64,000 bases of DNA, from assembly GCA_026545765.1 (NCBI GenBank), contig CM048841.1, positions 68,880,217 to 68,944,216 on the forward strand, read 5' to 3'. The DNA is from Plantago major. Its lineage: Eukaryota > Streptophyta > Magnoliopsida > Lamiales > Plantaginaceae. Of the stretch, positions 9,442 to 22,865 are shown piece by piece. A program made the translations under genes and the position numbers. Numbering within the stretch: the stretch's first letter is position 1; each line of letters begins with the position of its first letter. Below the pieces are notes generated by a model. It was not told the origin of the DNA. It was given only the letters and a program-made list of their open reading frames with translations, and searched no databases.

Positions 9442-11022
9442 TGTTGTTCCAGATAACGGCAAAGTAAAAGACTAGAAGGGGGGGGGGGGGGGTGAATAGT
9501 CTTTTAAAACTTTTGTCGATAAACACGGTTTCTCAGATATCTGTGAAGATTTCTGATACTTAATTTCAGAGAGCAGAAGACTTTTTTGTGATAAGTGCAC
9601 GTGCTCAACAAGATAGGTGTAAATACTTTGCAAGGTAAATTAAGCAAGTAATAAGATGCAGAAAGTAAATAACACAAGTCTTTTTATAGTGGTATCTGAA
9701 GGTGGCGTAATCCTTCAACTAATCCACTTCGGCCTTTCTCAGACCTAGAATTCACTAAGACAGATAAATGATGTAACCTTACAAATATCTTCTCTTGATT
9801 CCTAATTACACTAGGTTCCCAACCAAGTGTTCCCCCTGAGTTATTCCCCGGCTTTCACAGCCAAGTACTTCCTGTACTCGGAAACCTCTTTCCTGGAGTT
9901 GTTCCTTAGTTTCCCAAACTAAGTACTTCCTGTACTCCACGCCAATTAAGGTGTTGGTTAAGGTAGTTTGTCAGGTGAGCTTCTTTAATAACTTGTTCAG
10001 TTATGCAGATAGCTCTATGAATCAAGTATACTTAATACACTTTGCAATGTATGGTATCTTGTTCTTTACTAACCCAAGTCTATGATAAGTGTTCAAGAGA
10101 ATGAATCTCAGATATCAAATCTTAATTCAATTCTTTCACAAATAGCAATGCTTGTTAAGGATCATGACACTTAGAACTTTTGTGCTACTTAGAATCAAGA
10201 GCTTTTGGTCGCAGCAGAAAGCTTGAAGGTAAGTAGTGTGCTTGAGAGAGCTTGTGTGAGAGTATTCAAAGTAAGTTCAGTGTTCTAAGGTGTGTTCTCA
10301 AGCAGTCTAAGTGTTGATATTTATAGATGAATTTGAGTGCCGTTTGAATAGTATCCGTTAGGCTTAAATCAAATTCAAACTATTGATATCTGAGTATAGT
10401 ACTGTAGTACGTTTGTCTTCTTCTTCAGAAGCTACCGTTTTTGTTCAGACATCTCCGTCCGCGCATTTAATGCACTGTACTATACTTTTTGTCCTGTAGT
10501 GCCAACGGAACTATGCATGGTATCAGAGATCTTTATACTATCAGATTTCTCTGATGCTGTGCACGTCCTTTTCAAGAGTTTATCACAACTTCAGATATCA
10601 CTTGTTGAAACAACTTGTTATAATATATTTCTTTTCAGAAACATAGTTTATGTCCAAGGTATCTGAGCGTAGATATCTGTGGGCACTTTCCTCGTCTCAG
10701 AAACCTTTTATTTCTCAGATATCTTTTTGCAACACTGTTTATTTAAAAACGCTTGTGTCTTTAAGATATCTGGTCATAGGTATCTGGAAGCCTTTGTCTT
10801 CAGCAATCTTGTGCAGTCTTCAAATCTTCAAATCCGTTGAACTTTTCATGCTAGATGCCTTCTTCTTGGTCTTCTTTTTAGAAAATAAAAATTAGCTAGA
10901 CTGTCATACTTAGTGAATTTCCTCTTTTACAGTGTTCAAGTGAACCAAGAATACTAACCACCTTTCTGAGCTAAGATAAGTCATTAGGTTGCTAATCAAA
11001 ATCTAAACGGATATTCCTAATA
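9442..11022 (-). repeat. 3' LTR of element B
   Basis: 1581 bp, collinear with the 5' LTR at 51449-53026 (1578 bp). It has the AGATATCTGA motifs, the tandem AAGTACTT repeat with fewer units than element A, a TATA box region near 10315, and the G-run (C-run on the sense strand) near 9479 flanked by an inverted CTAGTCTTTT/AAAAGACTAG pair. Confidence 0.9.
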
Positions 11023-11382
11023 AATTTCCCCCATTTTGACCAGTTAACAATGACTATTTGACCTATTACAAATCTGGATGAGGAAACAATCCACCACTTA
11101 ATCATTTCTTATGATCTTTTAATTCATATAATTAAGTGCAGAAAGTAAACATCAACCAAATCACAAGGTGTGATCTTTGCTGACAAGTTATATTTATAGA
11201 TTGATATCTGAGAGTAGGTTCATCAGATATGTTACAAAGTGAGTTCACATATAACTTTTAGATGATAAAACAACATTTTAGCTCAGTCAGCAAGATACAA
11301 ACTACATAGAAAATTAGGACAACAGGAGTAACCAAGCTCCAAGTATACATCCTTATAAACTAGTCTTCAAGTCTTCAGATCT
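11023..11382 (-). other. 3' UTR and polypurine tract of element B
   Basis: The sense strand ends GGTCAAAATGGGGGAAATT just before the 3' LTR, which is the plus-strand primer tract. The rest is non-coding and resembles 1000-1387 of element A. Confidence 0.75.
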
Positions 11383-14300
11383 TCAGCAGCTCCAAGGATC
11401 AATTTGCATACTCCCTATCTCCAAATCTTTTGATATCATCTGAGTAGTCATATAGAGTAAGGTTCTGACCAACATCTCAGTGTCTCTGGCATAACCACAT
11501 ACTTCTTTGTATGATTTGGTGGGATTTTTGTTGGCAAAGTGTTTGACCCATAAATACTTTCCCCATTTCCAGGCATGCTCAATTCTGATATCTGATAGCT
11601 TGAAGTAATCATATATGATCCTCAGATATCTGATGTCACCCTTGTATTGATCTTCAGTCATGTAGAATGACTCAAAGGGTTCTACAGCAAGTCTTGACCT
11701 TGTGCCTGTTCCAGTGAGGTTTGGGACTCTATGCACATCATCAGGTTTTCCATAAGGACATTCATCATTAAGGTCCTTCCTCATGGATTCAACTCTCTTG
11801 ACAACTTCAAAATCCAACCAAGCTTTGACATGATTGGTGTTGATCAAGATTGGCTTATCTTTTCTCCATGCCATAAGTTGTTGATGGATGGGTACTGGAA
11901 ATCCTTTTTCATTTACAAGCAAGTGCTTGAGTTCCAGTATCTAGTATCCATTCCTCTGATGAATACACCTGTAGGAGGAGGAGTTGTTGTCAGTCTTCAC
12001 ATACTCAATTCTAGCTTCTTCTAGCCTGCGTGGAAGTTGACCTTTTCTTCTTTCAGCTCTCAATCTATTCCTCCTTTGCCTTGAGTTTTCCCTTGGATTG
12101 CTTGAAGAATCACCCTGGATTGACTTGGTATTTCCAGAGGGTATTTTAGCTACCAAAGGCTTTGCAGCTATGGGCTCAGTTAGGCTATCAATTTTTCTTT
12201 TTCTGTGAAGATGAGCTTCATCTTCATCAGTCTCTTCATCATCATCATCATCAAGATTAATTCTTGTGAGAGTTTTGCAGCCTTCTTCATTGCCCAGGGA
12301 TTTGATTTGGCCTTCTTCTTCTTCTTCAGAAGATTCATCAATCCCTCTCACTTGTCTTCTCCTTGGAGCCTTGGTACTCCTTGGAGGTTTCTATGCCATG
12401 GCCCTTGTTACCATTGAAGTTCCTTCAGTTGGTTTCTGGGAAGTAGCTACTATTTGCAAAGCAGCTTGACTTGAGGAGGGCTCATTGATTCTGAGTGGTG
12501 GCTGGGAAGTTTTCTTGTTTCTTCTTCCTCTCTGAGCAACACCAGCTCCAGATTTCTTCTTATATCCTTCTCCTTCTTCCCATTCCCCCTGACTTTGAGG
12601 TCCAGATTTGTACAATCCTTCCCCCTTAGTCATTGTTGGCTGACTAAGCCTCATAAAGGATTTTGAGAGAGACTCAAAATGTCCTTTTAAGCAGTTATAG
12701 GCAGTGACCAACTTCTGAAGTTCAGCTTTGAGCTCCTGATTTTGTTTGATAAGTCCATTTTCCTTATCAGTGAGCTCTGCCAATGGGCCTTGAATGGCAT
12801 CTGCTTTTCCGGCAGCATAGCTAGCTTCTTCAAAAGCTTTTGCAGCCAAGTTTTGGTCATCATCCCTAACCATGCCTATGTCTTTCTGAGCAATGACCAG
12901 ACTGGTTGTCCTTTGAGTGATGAGCTCAGTGAAAGTCTTTATTTATGCAGGGACTGATGCAGTGGCGGCTTTATCTTGAGAAAACAACTCCTTTTTCAAT
13001 TTGGCCAGTACTTGATATCTGTTCAAGTATTCATTGGAGTTGACATTTGGCAGCTTGCTGAATATTTCAGGAGCAATCATCTTTCTTTTCAAATGAGAAA
13101 CCGCTAAGTGTTCATTGCGGTGTTCTGCCAATTTTTTTCTCTTCTTCATCATATGAGTCATCAGCCCAGTGATCTTCATCCTCTTGGACATTTTCAAGAT
13201 TTTCTAGTCCATCAACCATCTCAGAGATGGGCTTCTTTCCTTTTAGAGAGGAGGATGGTATATCTTTTGATGGTGATGCAGCCTTAGCATCATGCTTTTC
13301 TTCATATACTTCTTCAGTATCTAGCTCCTTAGCAATGGCATTTACAGCATCCTGGAGCTCTTTGACCTCAGAGTAAGCTACCATTTCTTGTAAGTATTGA
13401 GCTTGAAGTTGATTAAGCTTATCTCTGGATTTAGCTAGCGCTTCTTCCAGTTGAAGATGGAGCTGTTGTTCTTCTTCCAACAGTTGTTTGAGTTGAGCAG
13501 CTCTGGTTTGTATATTCAACATCTTTTGAGTTGTTTTCCTCAGAGTGCTCAACTACTTGTTCAGTAGTGTCCTTCTGTTGTTGGGAAGATGGATGGGTAG
13601 ATTTCTGGGGAGATGGAGGAGGGGATTTTTGTGATGTCCTAGTGTGTTTTTCAGCAACTGAGGAATTCTTTCTCTGTGTAATCCCTCCTATCCCTGGTGC
13701 AGGGGCATCATCATCATCCTTCTTATCATTCTCATCCTTGTGATGGTCAGAAGGAGAGTCTTCATAGTCATTCTCATCAGTCTCCTTCTCTTCATCATCT
13801 TCAGAGACCAGATTTATCACTTATGGAATAGTGATCTTTTGCCCATTTACCTCCTCTTGTTCAGAGGGTATGCATTGTAAGGTCTGGGGCAAAGTAGGCT
13901 TGAATGCCATCTGCATTCTGGTTTGACCATCTGCCTTCTCAAAAGCTTCTATGAGCTTGTGTGCAGCTTCTTTGATAAAGTCCTTATGCATCAGAGTAGC
14001 AAAAGAGTACTGCTCTGTTGGGAACATGGCATGGACATAATTCTCCAAGTCAAAAGCTCTGACTCTTCTCAATTGGTGATCAGTCACCTTTGTTAATTCA
14101 GTCAGATCTGAGCTTCTGAGCTTTTGCCACTTTCTGAAACACTTGAGATGTTTCTTTAGTGTGTGGTTCTTGAAGAATGTAAGCAGGTCTTCTCTTGAGA
14201 ATGCAGAAGCCTTTTGCACACTTGTTTGAGCCTGAAAGAAAGAGTTTTGAGTTAGATTCAAAACTTGTGTAGATATCTGAGTATTTTTGTAGTTAGGTTT

Positions 14301-16999
14301 CTGAGTTACCTGAATGAATACATCAGGCTCAGAGACTTGTACTACTGAGGTAGGGAGTGCCTCAGATATCTTGTTGTGAGGTGGAGACTTGGGAGTCTGG
14401 TCCTCATCAACTTTTCTTTCTACTTGAGCCTGAGAATTAAAATTAACACAATACTTAGGAAATTGTCATGAAAGAATATATGCAATTAAGCTTCAATGAT
14501 CTCTGAGTTTTTCACTGACTTCCTTAACAGGAGACTCAGAATCATTTTTCTTAGAAACTTTCTCAGTTATGGTGTTCTTTCTGGTGATGTTGCCTTAGGG
14601 GCTTCATCAATTTCCATGGGTGCAGGGGATGTCGCAACTCTTTCCCCTTGCACTTCTACTTCTGAATGAGCCTGTAAGTAGAAAGTATTGAGTAATTAGA
14701 GAAGAATTTATATTAACCCATGATGAAGAATGTTTATCACTGAGTTTTATATACCTTCACACAAGAAGGCTCAATGACATTTTCTTCAGAAACCTTGACG
14801 GTTTTTGGGTCCTTTTCTGGCATTTCTGCCTTATCTTCTTCTTTCTCAGTTGGAGCCTATTAGAAACATCCACTTAATTAGTTAAGTGTATTAACATATG
14901 ACTGAAAAGTAATATCTTAAGGAACTCTTTATCACCTGTGGCACAGGCTCAGATTCCTCAAGAGGTGAGGTTATGGTAGCCTCTTTCTCAGTCTCTGAGG
15001 CAAGCTTTCCAGCTTCCTCTTGTGTTTCTAATTCAGCCTGTAACAAAGAAATTATAATAAGTAACAAGATTTAGGCATAAGTTATCACAAGTAAAGAGTT
15101 AAACCATTCAGCTACCTGAGCAATGTCAGGCTGATTGGTCTCTGGAACTTGTGAAGTTTCCATGCGTTGGTCTTGTTGTTCTTGGACCACTTCTTTGTTG
15201 GAAGTTTCAGGTACTTCAGACCTTTCCTGAGTATGTAACTCAGTTGCCTCCCCTGGTTGATCATTCTGAGTAGATGTCTCAGTTTGATCCCTCTCATTGA
15301 GTTGGGGAACCTGCTCTTTTGTAGGATTTTCTTCAGTAATGAAAGATGCTGGTATCTATAACTCAAGTACCATTTCAGCAGTATCCACATCTGGCTGTTG
15401 TGGTTGTTGTGCTTGAGACAGACTGTTGAGTGTTGAGGCAATGGCAGTATCCTCCAACACTAGTGTATCACTCATCAGAGCATCTTCAATATGCTTCAGT
15501 CTTTCCTGTTCTGATGGTGTAATTTTTCCAGTTACCTTGGACACAGTTGCTTCTTCAGCAACCTTTGAAACAGGTGCTTGTTCAGCAACCTGTGGTGTAG
15601 GTTATTCTTCAGATACCTCTACACTAGTTACTTTTTTAGTAACCTTAGCCCTTTTTGATTTCTCTAGGACTTGAGAGATGACTAAATCATCATCTTCATC
15701 GTCAGAGCTCTCATCAGCATTAGGAACTGATTGGTCCATAATCCCTGCGGTTTCTGCAGATAGGGCTTGGTATCTATCACTACTTTCTTTAGCAGCATTG
15801 ATAAGTTCATCAGCAAGGCTTTCGACAATAGTTTTAACACTTCTGAAAGCACTTTCTCTTGCTGAGTCTACTTGTTCAGTAGTCGATACCTCTTTTGCAG
15901 CATTGATGAGTTCATCTGCAGCGGCGGCAGGCATCTGGGAATCGACAACCACAATGGGTGTGTCTTCTGATTTGCCAGCAGACTTCTTTCGTGAAGTTCT
16001 GGGCTTTTTGGTCGCAACCTTTCCCTCAGATACCTCTTCAGTCTTTCGCTTCTTGGAACCTTTCTGAGATCCAGTAACCTTTTTCATCAAGTTTGTATAC
16101 TCATATTTGTAGAGTAGGTTACTGTTGTCTATGTCAGCCTTCTCTCTGAGCTCAATGCCAAGCTTCTCCAGCAAGTAGCATATCTTTAGACCATAGCTCA
16201 CTGTGGCCTTTGGCTCAGCAAGTCCCTTAGCGATTTTAGGCTCAAAGCCTTGTATCTTCTTCACAAACTTCATAAAGGCGTACTTTTCCCAATTGAAAGG
16301 GTTTTCCAGCCTTTTGTCTTGTTGTTGCAACAAGAACATCATCATCCAGCGTTCTTGGCTTATCTGGTCAGCACCTCCTTTTAGACCATCAAAGCATCTG
16401 TGAAGAATGCATGCCAACACATCCCGGTGAACCAACAGATGTCTGGTTCTGATGTCAGCAAGCTTGAAATTAGTGGGTGTATCTTGTTTGTCAGTGTCAC
16501 ACACACCACTGTACAGCTCTTTTACACCTTCAAGGAGATCTTCATCCTTGGTGTCTATTTCAAAATCCTTTCCAAGATTTTGAAGATCAAACAACTTACA
16601 GAAAGTTGTTAAATCCAAAAGGATTTCCTTTCCTTGGACCTTAGTTTTGATAGACACTATTGCAGTGCCTTCAGAAACACCGGATATAATCCTGGAGTTA
16701 TTGTTGAATTCTAACACATCCAGTGAAGAAACTCCACTGGGAAGAGCAGATAGAAAACCCTTGATTTGTGCCTTTTCAAGCATGTCAAGAATCAGTTTCC
16801 TATCGGCTTTGTTTTCAACAGCAGCCGTGAGGTATTCCTCAATCATGGCACCACCCCAAATCATCCTATGATTTGAAGTCCAATGATCGGGATTAAAGTC
16901 TCCTACCAATCGATTGTTCACTATAACCAACTCTGGTGCTTGCTTTTCCAGCATACAGGTAGATTGGGATTTCTGGGTAGATGAACGCTTAGGAGCCAT
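11383..16999 (-). pseudogene. Env-like (post-pol) gene region of element B
   Basis: Starts at 16999 (MAPKRSSTQKS). The first 465 codons are open: residues about 20-330 resemble the plant 'putative transposon protein' domain seen in SIRE and Athila env-like ORFs (LDVLEFNNNSRI, KEILLDLTTFCKLF, ERWMMMFLLQQ), then a basic, Lys/Arg-rich stretch (KKRKTEE, KKPRTSRKK) fitting a nuclear signal. The middle (about 15,550-14,230) consists of short acidic Gln/Glu/Val-rich blocks separated by spacers of about 80 nt bounded by GT and AG on the sense strand (15115-15038, 14935-14857, 14754-14672, about 14520-14430, 14309-14232). Coiled-coil-like and acidic blocks follow (13.8-12.4 kb), and then the Trp-rich C-terminal block shared with element A. 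It is broken in several places besides the intron-like spacers. Function unknown. Confidence 0.75.
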
Positions 17000-17779
17000 C
17001 TCTTTATATAGTACAAGTGTTTGAAAGTATGAAAGAGATTTGGGTGAGAGATTAGTGATTCTTTGCAGAAAAACTAACAGAGATTTACAGAGGTTGAAGA
17101 ATGGTTTTTGCTATTCTTGTGTAAGGCAAAATGTGGGATTAGGCGAAAGTAATTTCTTTTGCCAAAATCCTATATATATATATAGCAACGTAATTCTAAC
17201 AAACATATACATACAAATTGGTTTTGTATGTACGTATCTGTGAATTGTAGTAAGGCGTGGGTAAAAGTTTGTTCGGCATTAAATGCTTAGTGGACCATGT
17301 CGGAATTTCAACAGTTCACTTCTTACAGAGAATTAATCTCCGCCGTTAAGATCAATCGCCCATTTTATCAAGGGTCACCATTGCTTCTTCAGCAATGATC
17401 ACAATCAACAATTGTAATTGTGCCCATTTAATGAGTTTTGGCTAATAGCTATCTGAGTCACGTTTCTGGGTGAATGAGAATACTGTTTGTATCAGAGTCT
17501 ATCTTATACTTGTTGTCTTTTCTCAGTTTTACACAAAGATAGAAACAATACAAATTTCAAGATAGTAGTTAACCGTAGACAGTTGTACTATTCTCTTTTG
17601 TGTCCCCCCTCACTGAGTGATCTAGATATCTGAGTACCCGTCTCAGAAATCTTCAAATAGCCATTTTACCCTTTAGCCTTTGGTTTCTGAATACCCGTTC
17701 CAGATCCCTCTTCTCTGGATACCCGTTCCAGATTTCTCTTTTCTCTCCTTTGATATTTTCTTTAGATATCTGAACTTTT
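17000..17779 (-). other. Spacer between pol and the env-like gene of B
   Basis: No supportable ORF. It contains several copies of CAGATATCTGA or TCTGG/CCAGA variants (17,620-17,790), a TATATATATATA run near 17,170, and presumably the leader of the env-like message. The matching spacer in C is 28738-29660. Confidence 0.6.
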
Positions 17780-20700
17780 TCAGTTCTTTGGTAGCTCCAT
17801 TAGTCCAAGACTATGTCTTAAGGCTAAGAATCTACTTTCTTGTAGTGGCTTAGTGAGGATATCTGCAAGTTGGTCTTCAGTGCCAATCTTGAGTATCTCT
17901 ATATTGCCTTTTTCAACATGGTCTCTGATGAAGTGGTGTCTAACATCAATGTGCTTTGTTCTTGCATGAAACTTAGGATTCTGAGTTATGGCAATAGCAC
18001 TTGTGTTGTCATAGAAAATAGGAGTTTTCTCTTCATTGAGTCCATAGTCTCTGAGTTGTTGTTGTATCCACAATATTTGTGAAGCACAACACCCAGCCGC
18101 AATATATTCAGCCTCTGTGGTAGATGTAGCAATTGAATTTTGTTTCTTGCTGAACCAAGATATCAATCTAGCACCAAGAAATTGACAAGTTCCTGAGGTG
18201 ATTTTTTCTATCAAGTAATGATCCAGCATAGTCGGCATCTGAATAGCCAACTAAACTCAATCCACTATCTTTTGGATACCACAATCCAACTTCTACAGTA
18301 CCTTTTTCAAACCTCAATATTTTCATAGCAATGTTGTAGTGTGATTGCATTGGATTTGTCTGACATCTAGCACACACTCCAACTGCATATTGAATATCAG
18401 GTCTACTTGCAGTGAGGTACAGTAGAGACCCAATCAATTTCCTATACTTGTGTTCTTCAACACTCTTGTCAGATTCAGTATAGGTCATTTTGGTTTCAAT
18501 GCTCATAGGTATCTTAGCATTCTTTTCAGAAGGCTTTAGATTAAACTTGTTGAGCATGTCCTTTGCATACTTTGTTTGACTAATGAATATTTCATCATTG
18601 AGTTGCTTGACTTGCAGCCCTAGGAAGTAATTTAATTCTCCCATCATGCTCATCTCAAATTTACATTTCATGAGTTCAGCAACGTCTTCACAAAGTTGCA
18701 TGTCTTTAGATCCAAATATAATGTCATCAACATATACTTGAACTAAAAGTAGTTTCCCATCATGGTTTAATGTGAAGAGTGTATTATCAACATCTCCTTT
18801 CTTGAAACCACTTTCTAGTAGGTATCTGGCCAATGTATCATACCATGCTCTTGGAGCTTGTTTCAGCCCATACGGAGCTTTCTGAAGCTTATAGACCATC
18901 CTACTTTCTGAGGAAACTTCAAAACCTGGTGGTTGCTCAACATAGACTTCCTCAGCAAGTTCACCATTTAGGAATGCACTCTTGACATCCATTTGATAAA
19001 CTGTAAAGTCATTATGAGCTGCAAAGGCTAGAAAGAGTCTTATTGCATCCAATCTTGCAACTGGTGCATAAGATTCATCAAAATCTACTCCTTTAGTCTG
19101 GGTGAATCCCTTGGCAACCAACCTATCTTTGTTTCTGGTTATTTCACCAGACTCATTCATTTTGTTTCTGAAAACCCACTTGGTTCCGATTACAGATATT
19201 CCGTCAACAAATGGAACCAGTTTCCAGACTTTGTTTCTCTCAAATTGATCCAACTCTTCTTGCATTGCAGAGATCCAATCTTGATCCTTTAATGCTTCTT
19301 CTATAGTTTTTGGTTCAATATTTGAGATGAAACATCCATAGAGATAATTTGCATTTTTAGCAATTGCTCTTCTAGTTCTAACTCCTTGGTCTATGGGACC
19401 AATCACATCCTTTCCAGGATGATTTCTTATCCATTTCATAATGGGCTTTGAACTAGTTGGATCAATATCATTTTGATTTGAATGCGAATCAATATGATCT
19501 TGATGAGATACTTGTGCAGTATCTGAGATATCTGACACATGAGAAATGCCATGGATATCTGACACTCTTTCAGTGTTAGAGATATCTGGAACTTGCATTT
19601 CAGCAATCTCATTTTCAGATACCTTTTCATGATGAAGATTCTCACCTGTTCCATTTCTGGAATACTCATAGGAAATTCTTCATCTTGTCTTAGAGTCATC
19701 TGGTTGTTACTAAGCATAGGTTGCTTTTCATCGTCAGACTCATCCTCTATTTGAATGATAGAATTGTTTCCTTTTGAGGATCCTTTTTTCAGAATCTTTA
19801 ATCATCAGTTCTTTGAACCTATATGAGAGATCATCATTCAAGAGTACTTTCTTGTTTCCTTCATAGAATACTACATGAACAGATTCCTCAATCTTTTGCG
19901 TCTTTTGTTGTAGATTCTATAGACTTTGCTATTCAGAGAATAACCAAGAAATACTCCTTCATCTGCCTTTGGTTGAAATGTTCTCAAGTATTCTTTTCCA
20001 TTGTTAAGAACGAGACATCTGCAACCAAACACCCTTAGATGTTTGATACTAGGGGGTCTACCAATGAAAAGCTCGTAAGGAGTTTTGTCATGGTGTTTGT
20101 TAATCAAACATCTATTTTGAGTGTAGCAGGCTGTGTTTACAACTTCAACCCAATAGATTTCACTTATTTCAGTGTCAGCGAGCATTGTTCTTGCCGCTTC
20201 TTTTAGGGTCCTATTCTTCCTTTCAGCAACACCATTTTGTTGTGGTGTTCTTACGGAAGATAGTTGATGTTGTATACCTTTGCAGGTACAGAACTCTTTT
20301 ATGTACTGGTTCACAAACTCGCACCATGGTGCTCTCGATTCTGAGATACCTTGTCATTTTTTTACGACTTCGAGCTTATTCAGCAAGTTGGGTATCTTAA
20401 CCCTTGCATCAGATTTGTGTTTGAGAAAGACAACCCAAGTGAATCTTGGGTAATCATCAACAACAATCAGACCATACTTCTTTCCTGCATAACTAGTTAC
20501 AGAGGATTCAAAAAGATCCATCTGTAACATTTGCAGTGGCCTTTCACTGGAATGTCTAGTTTTAGACTTGAAAGATGTTTTGGATTGTTTTCCCATTTGG
20601 CAAGCTGAGCATATGCCATTTTTTCTATATGCCATTTTGGGTAAACCAACCACCAACTCTTTCTTGGCTAGCTTGTTCAGAGTTTTGAAATTCAAGTGAC

Positions 20701-21332
20701 TCATTCTTTTATGCCATAGCCAATTTTCTTGATGTGGCTGATTGACTCACCATGAGACATTCTTGATTGTGGCGGATGCCCAATCAACATAAAAATTTCC
20801 TTTACGCCTTTGCAACCAAGATGCCCGCTTGACTCATTGTCAATTACTTTGCATAGTTTTGACTTGATCTTGACAGTGTACCCTTTGTCTACTAGTTGAC
20901 TCATGCTTAGGAGATTATATTTCAATCCCTTTACATGTAGTACTTCAGAGATTGTAAGGGTTCCAAACTTAAGATTGCCAAATCCTATGGTTGGATTTTC
21001 ATCTCCTCCAGCAAACCTGATAATTGGTCCATCATTGCACTTTCTGTAGTCAATTAGATTTGCTTTGTCTCCTGTCATGTGCTTCCCACATCCACTATCA
21101 AAATGCCACTTTGGATTAGTCTTTAGAGTGTTCTAAACAAAACAGGAAGCAGGAGATTAGGTTCTCATACTAACAATGGAACCATCTGGACTAAAGAATC
21201 TTCCAGTAGGGATCCATTTTTGAATGAATTTCTTAGGAACATTCTTTTGTCTAACAGGAACATAAGGAGGAATTCTAGTTAGATGATTAGTATCATTGTC
21301 ATTAAGAACTATTTTCTTCCTTGGTGTGTTCC
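17780..21332 (-). pseudogene. Copia pol region of element B (PR-INT-RT-RNaseH)
   Basis: Domain order on the minus strand is that of Copia: protease with DSGCGKHMTG (about 21,115-21,085), GAG-pre-integrase and HHCC zinc region (about 20,720-20,590, SHLNF..CSACQMGKQ), integrase core with QQNGVAERKNRTL (about 20,240), reverse transcriptase (19,598-18,168) with YVDD at about 18,734-18,723, and RNase H ending LGLMELPKN at 17780. The polyprotein would cut gag-pol, copy RNA to DNA and integrate it. The region between protease and the start point joins gag at the target duplication of element C (21333-21337). Broken, with several interruptions. Confidence 0.9.
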
Positions 21333-21337
21333 TTGGT

Positions 21338-22751
21338 TGTTAGGAATATCTGTTAGTATTTTGATCACTCATCACATGTTCTTATCTTAGCCAGAAAGGT
21401 GATTAAGTGCTCTTGGTTCACTTGAACATTGTAAAAGAGGAAATCACTGAGTATGATTAGTCTAGTAAATCTTGTATTAGGATTATAGGTCTCTGAGTGT
21501 AATTTTTATTTCAAGAAGACCATGAAGATCAATCCTAGCAATGGAGCTTTTCTGAAGATTAGAAGACTGAAGATTGCACAAGGTTTATGAAGACACAAAG
21601 GTTTAGTCTAACTCAGAAAGACTATGTCCTTAATCCTTTCTTGAGTATATTAACTCATTTTCGAGATATGATTCTGAACATATGACATCATGAGTATGGA
21701 GCATGCAAGCCATCAGAAAGGCTCATGTATCCGTTGAGACTAAAGGACAATGAACAGTACTATGCATTAAATGCATCGGCAGAAATGCTGCAAAAAGCAG
21801 TCCTCTCTGAAAAATGAGATAGTGACTTCTGAGTACATAGTTCAAGATATAAACGGATATAATTTGATAGAGAGCACAACGGATACAATTCAAACGCCTC
21901 TCAAATTTATCTATATATATCACACACTTAGATGCTTGAAGAACATACCTTAGAACGCTCTATCTTGCAAACTTACCATCAAGCAAAGTATTCTCTCAAG
22001 CACTCTACTACCCTTTCTGAAAGATTTCTGTTGCTTGAAGAATCACTAGTAGTTCTAAGTTGTCCTGAATCTTAACAAGAGATTGTTATTCGTGAAAGAG
22101 TTGAACTATCAGATACCCTTTCTGAAGATCATTCTCCAGAACGGACACCAATTACTGGTGGTCAAGAAAGCGCATCGCCATCCACTGAATAAGTGTATTA
22201 AGTAGTCTTGTTCTATTAGGCTCTCTGAAAACATAACTGAAAAGTTATACGAGAAGCCTCTATGACAAACCTTATAACCAACACCATCAAGGCGTGGAGT
22301 AGAGGAAGTACTTGATTTGGGAAATCAGGGAATAACTCCAAGGTTATCTGAGTAGAGGAAGTACTTAGCTCTACGAGCTGGGGAATAACTCAGGGGGAAC
22401 ATCTGGTTGGGAACCATTTGTTTAGGAATCTTAGAATAAGGATTATTGTAAGGTGAACTCAATTATCTGTTCTAGTGAATTCTAGGTCTCAGAAAGACCG
22501 AAGTGGATTAGTTGGAGGATTACGCCACCTCCAGATACAACTATACTTGCGTGTTATTTACCTTCAGATTTACATTTCAAAGAAAGCACACACACTTACT
22601 TATTGTTTCGCACTTACCTATCTTAAAGTCTTCCGCGCTCGAATTTAAGTATCGAAACCCCTGTGTTTCGAGAACTGTTTATCGACAAAAGTTTTAAAAT
22701 ACTATTCACCGCCCCCTCTAGTCTTTTACTTTGCCGTAATCTGGACCAACA
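21338..22751 (+). repeat. 5' LTR of element C
   Basis: Starts TGTTAGGAATATCTG and ends ..GGACCAACA. A TATATATA box lies near 21912, with the transcription start likely about 30 bases on. It contains two units of the AAGTACTT tandem repeat (about 22,294-22,398), many TTTCTGA/TCAGAAA motifs and the terminal stem around a C-rich loop (22,690-22,730). Confidence 0.92.
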
Positions 22752-22753
22752 AG

Positions 22754-22765
22754 TGGTATCAGAGC
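22754..22765 (+). promoter_or_regulatory. Primer-binding site of element C
   Basis: TGGTATCAGAGC two bases after the LTR matches the complement of the 3' end of plant initiator tRNA-Met, the usual Copia primer. This is not a tRNA gene. Confidence 0.85.
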
Positions 22766-22865
22766 AGGAGGTTCACAAGCCTTCTGCACTGAACCTAGAT
22801 CCCCAGATAGGTGAAGGAACTTTGTCCCTTTATGAGGACTATATAATTTGTGTGTTAAGTGCGGT

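Noticed and set aside
22754-22765. tRNA-like sequence
   Set aside because: Only a 12-base primer-binding site complementary to a tRNA end; no cloverleaf is present here or at 35824, 51435 or 9428.
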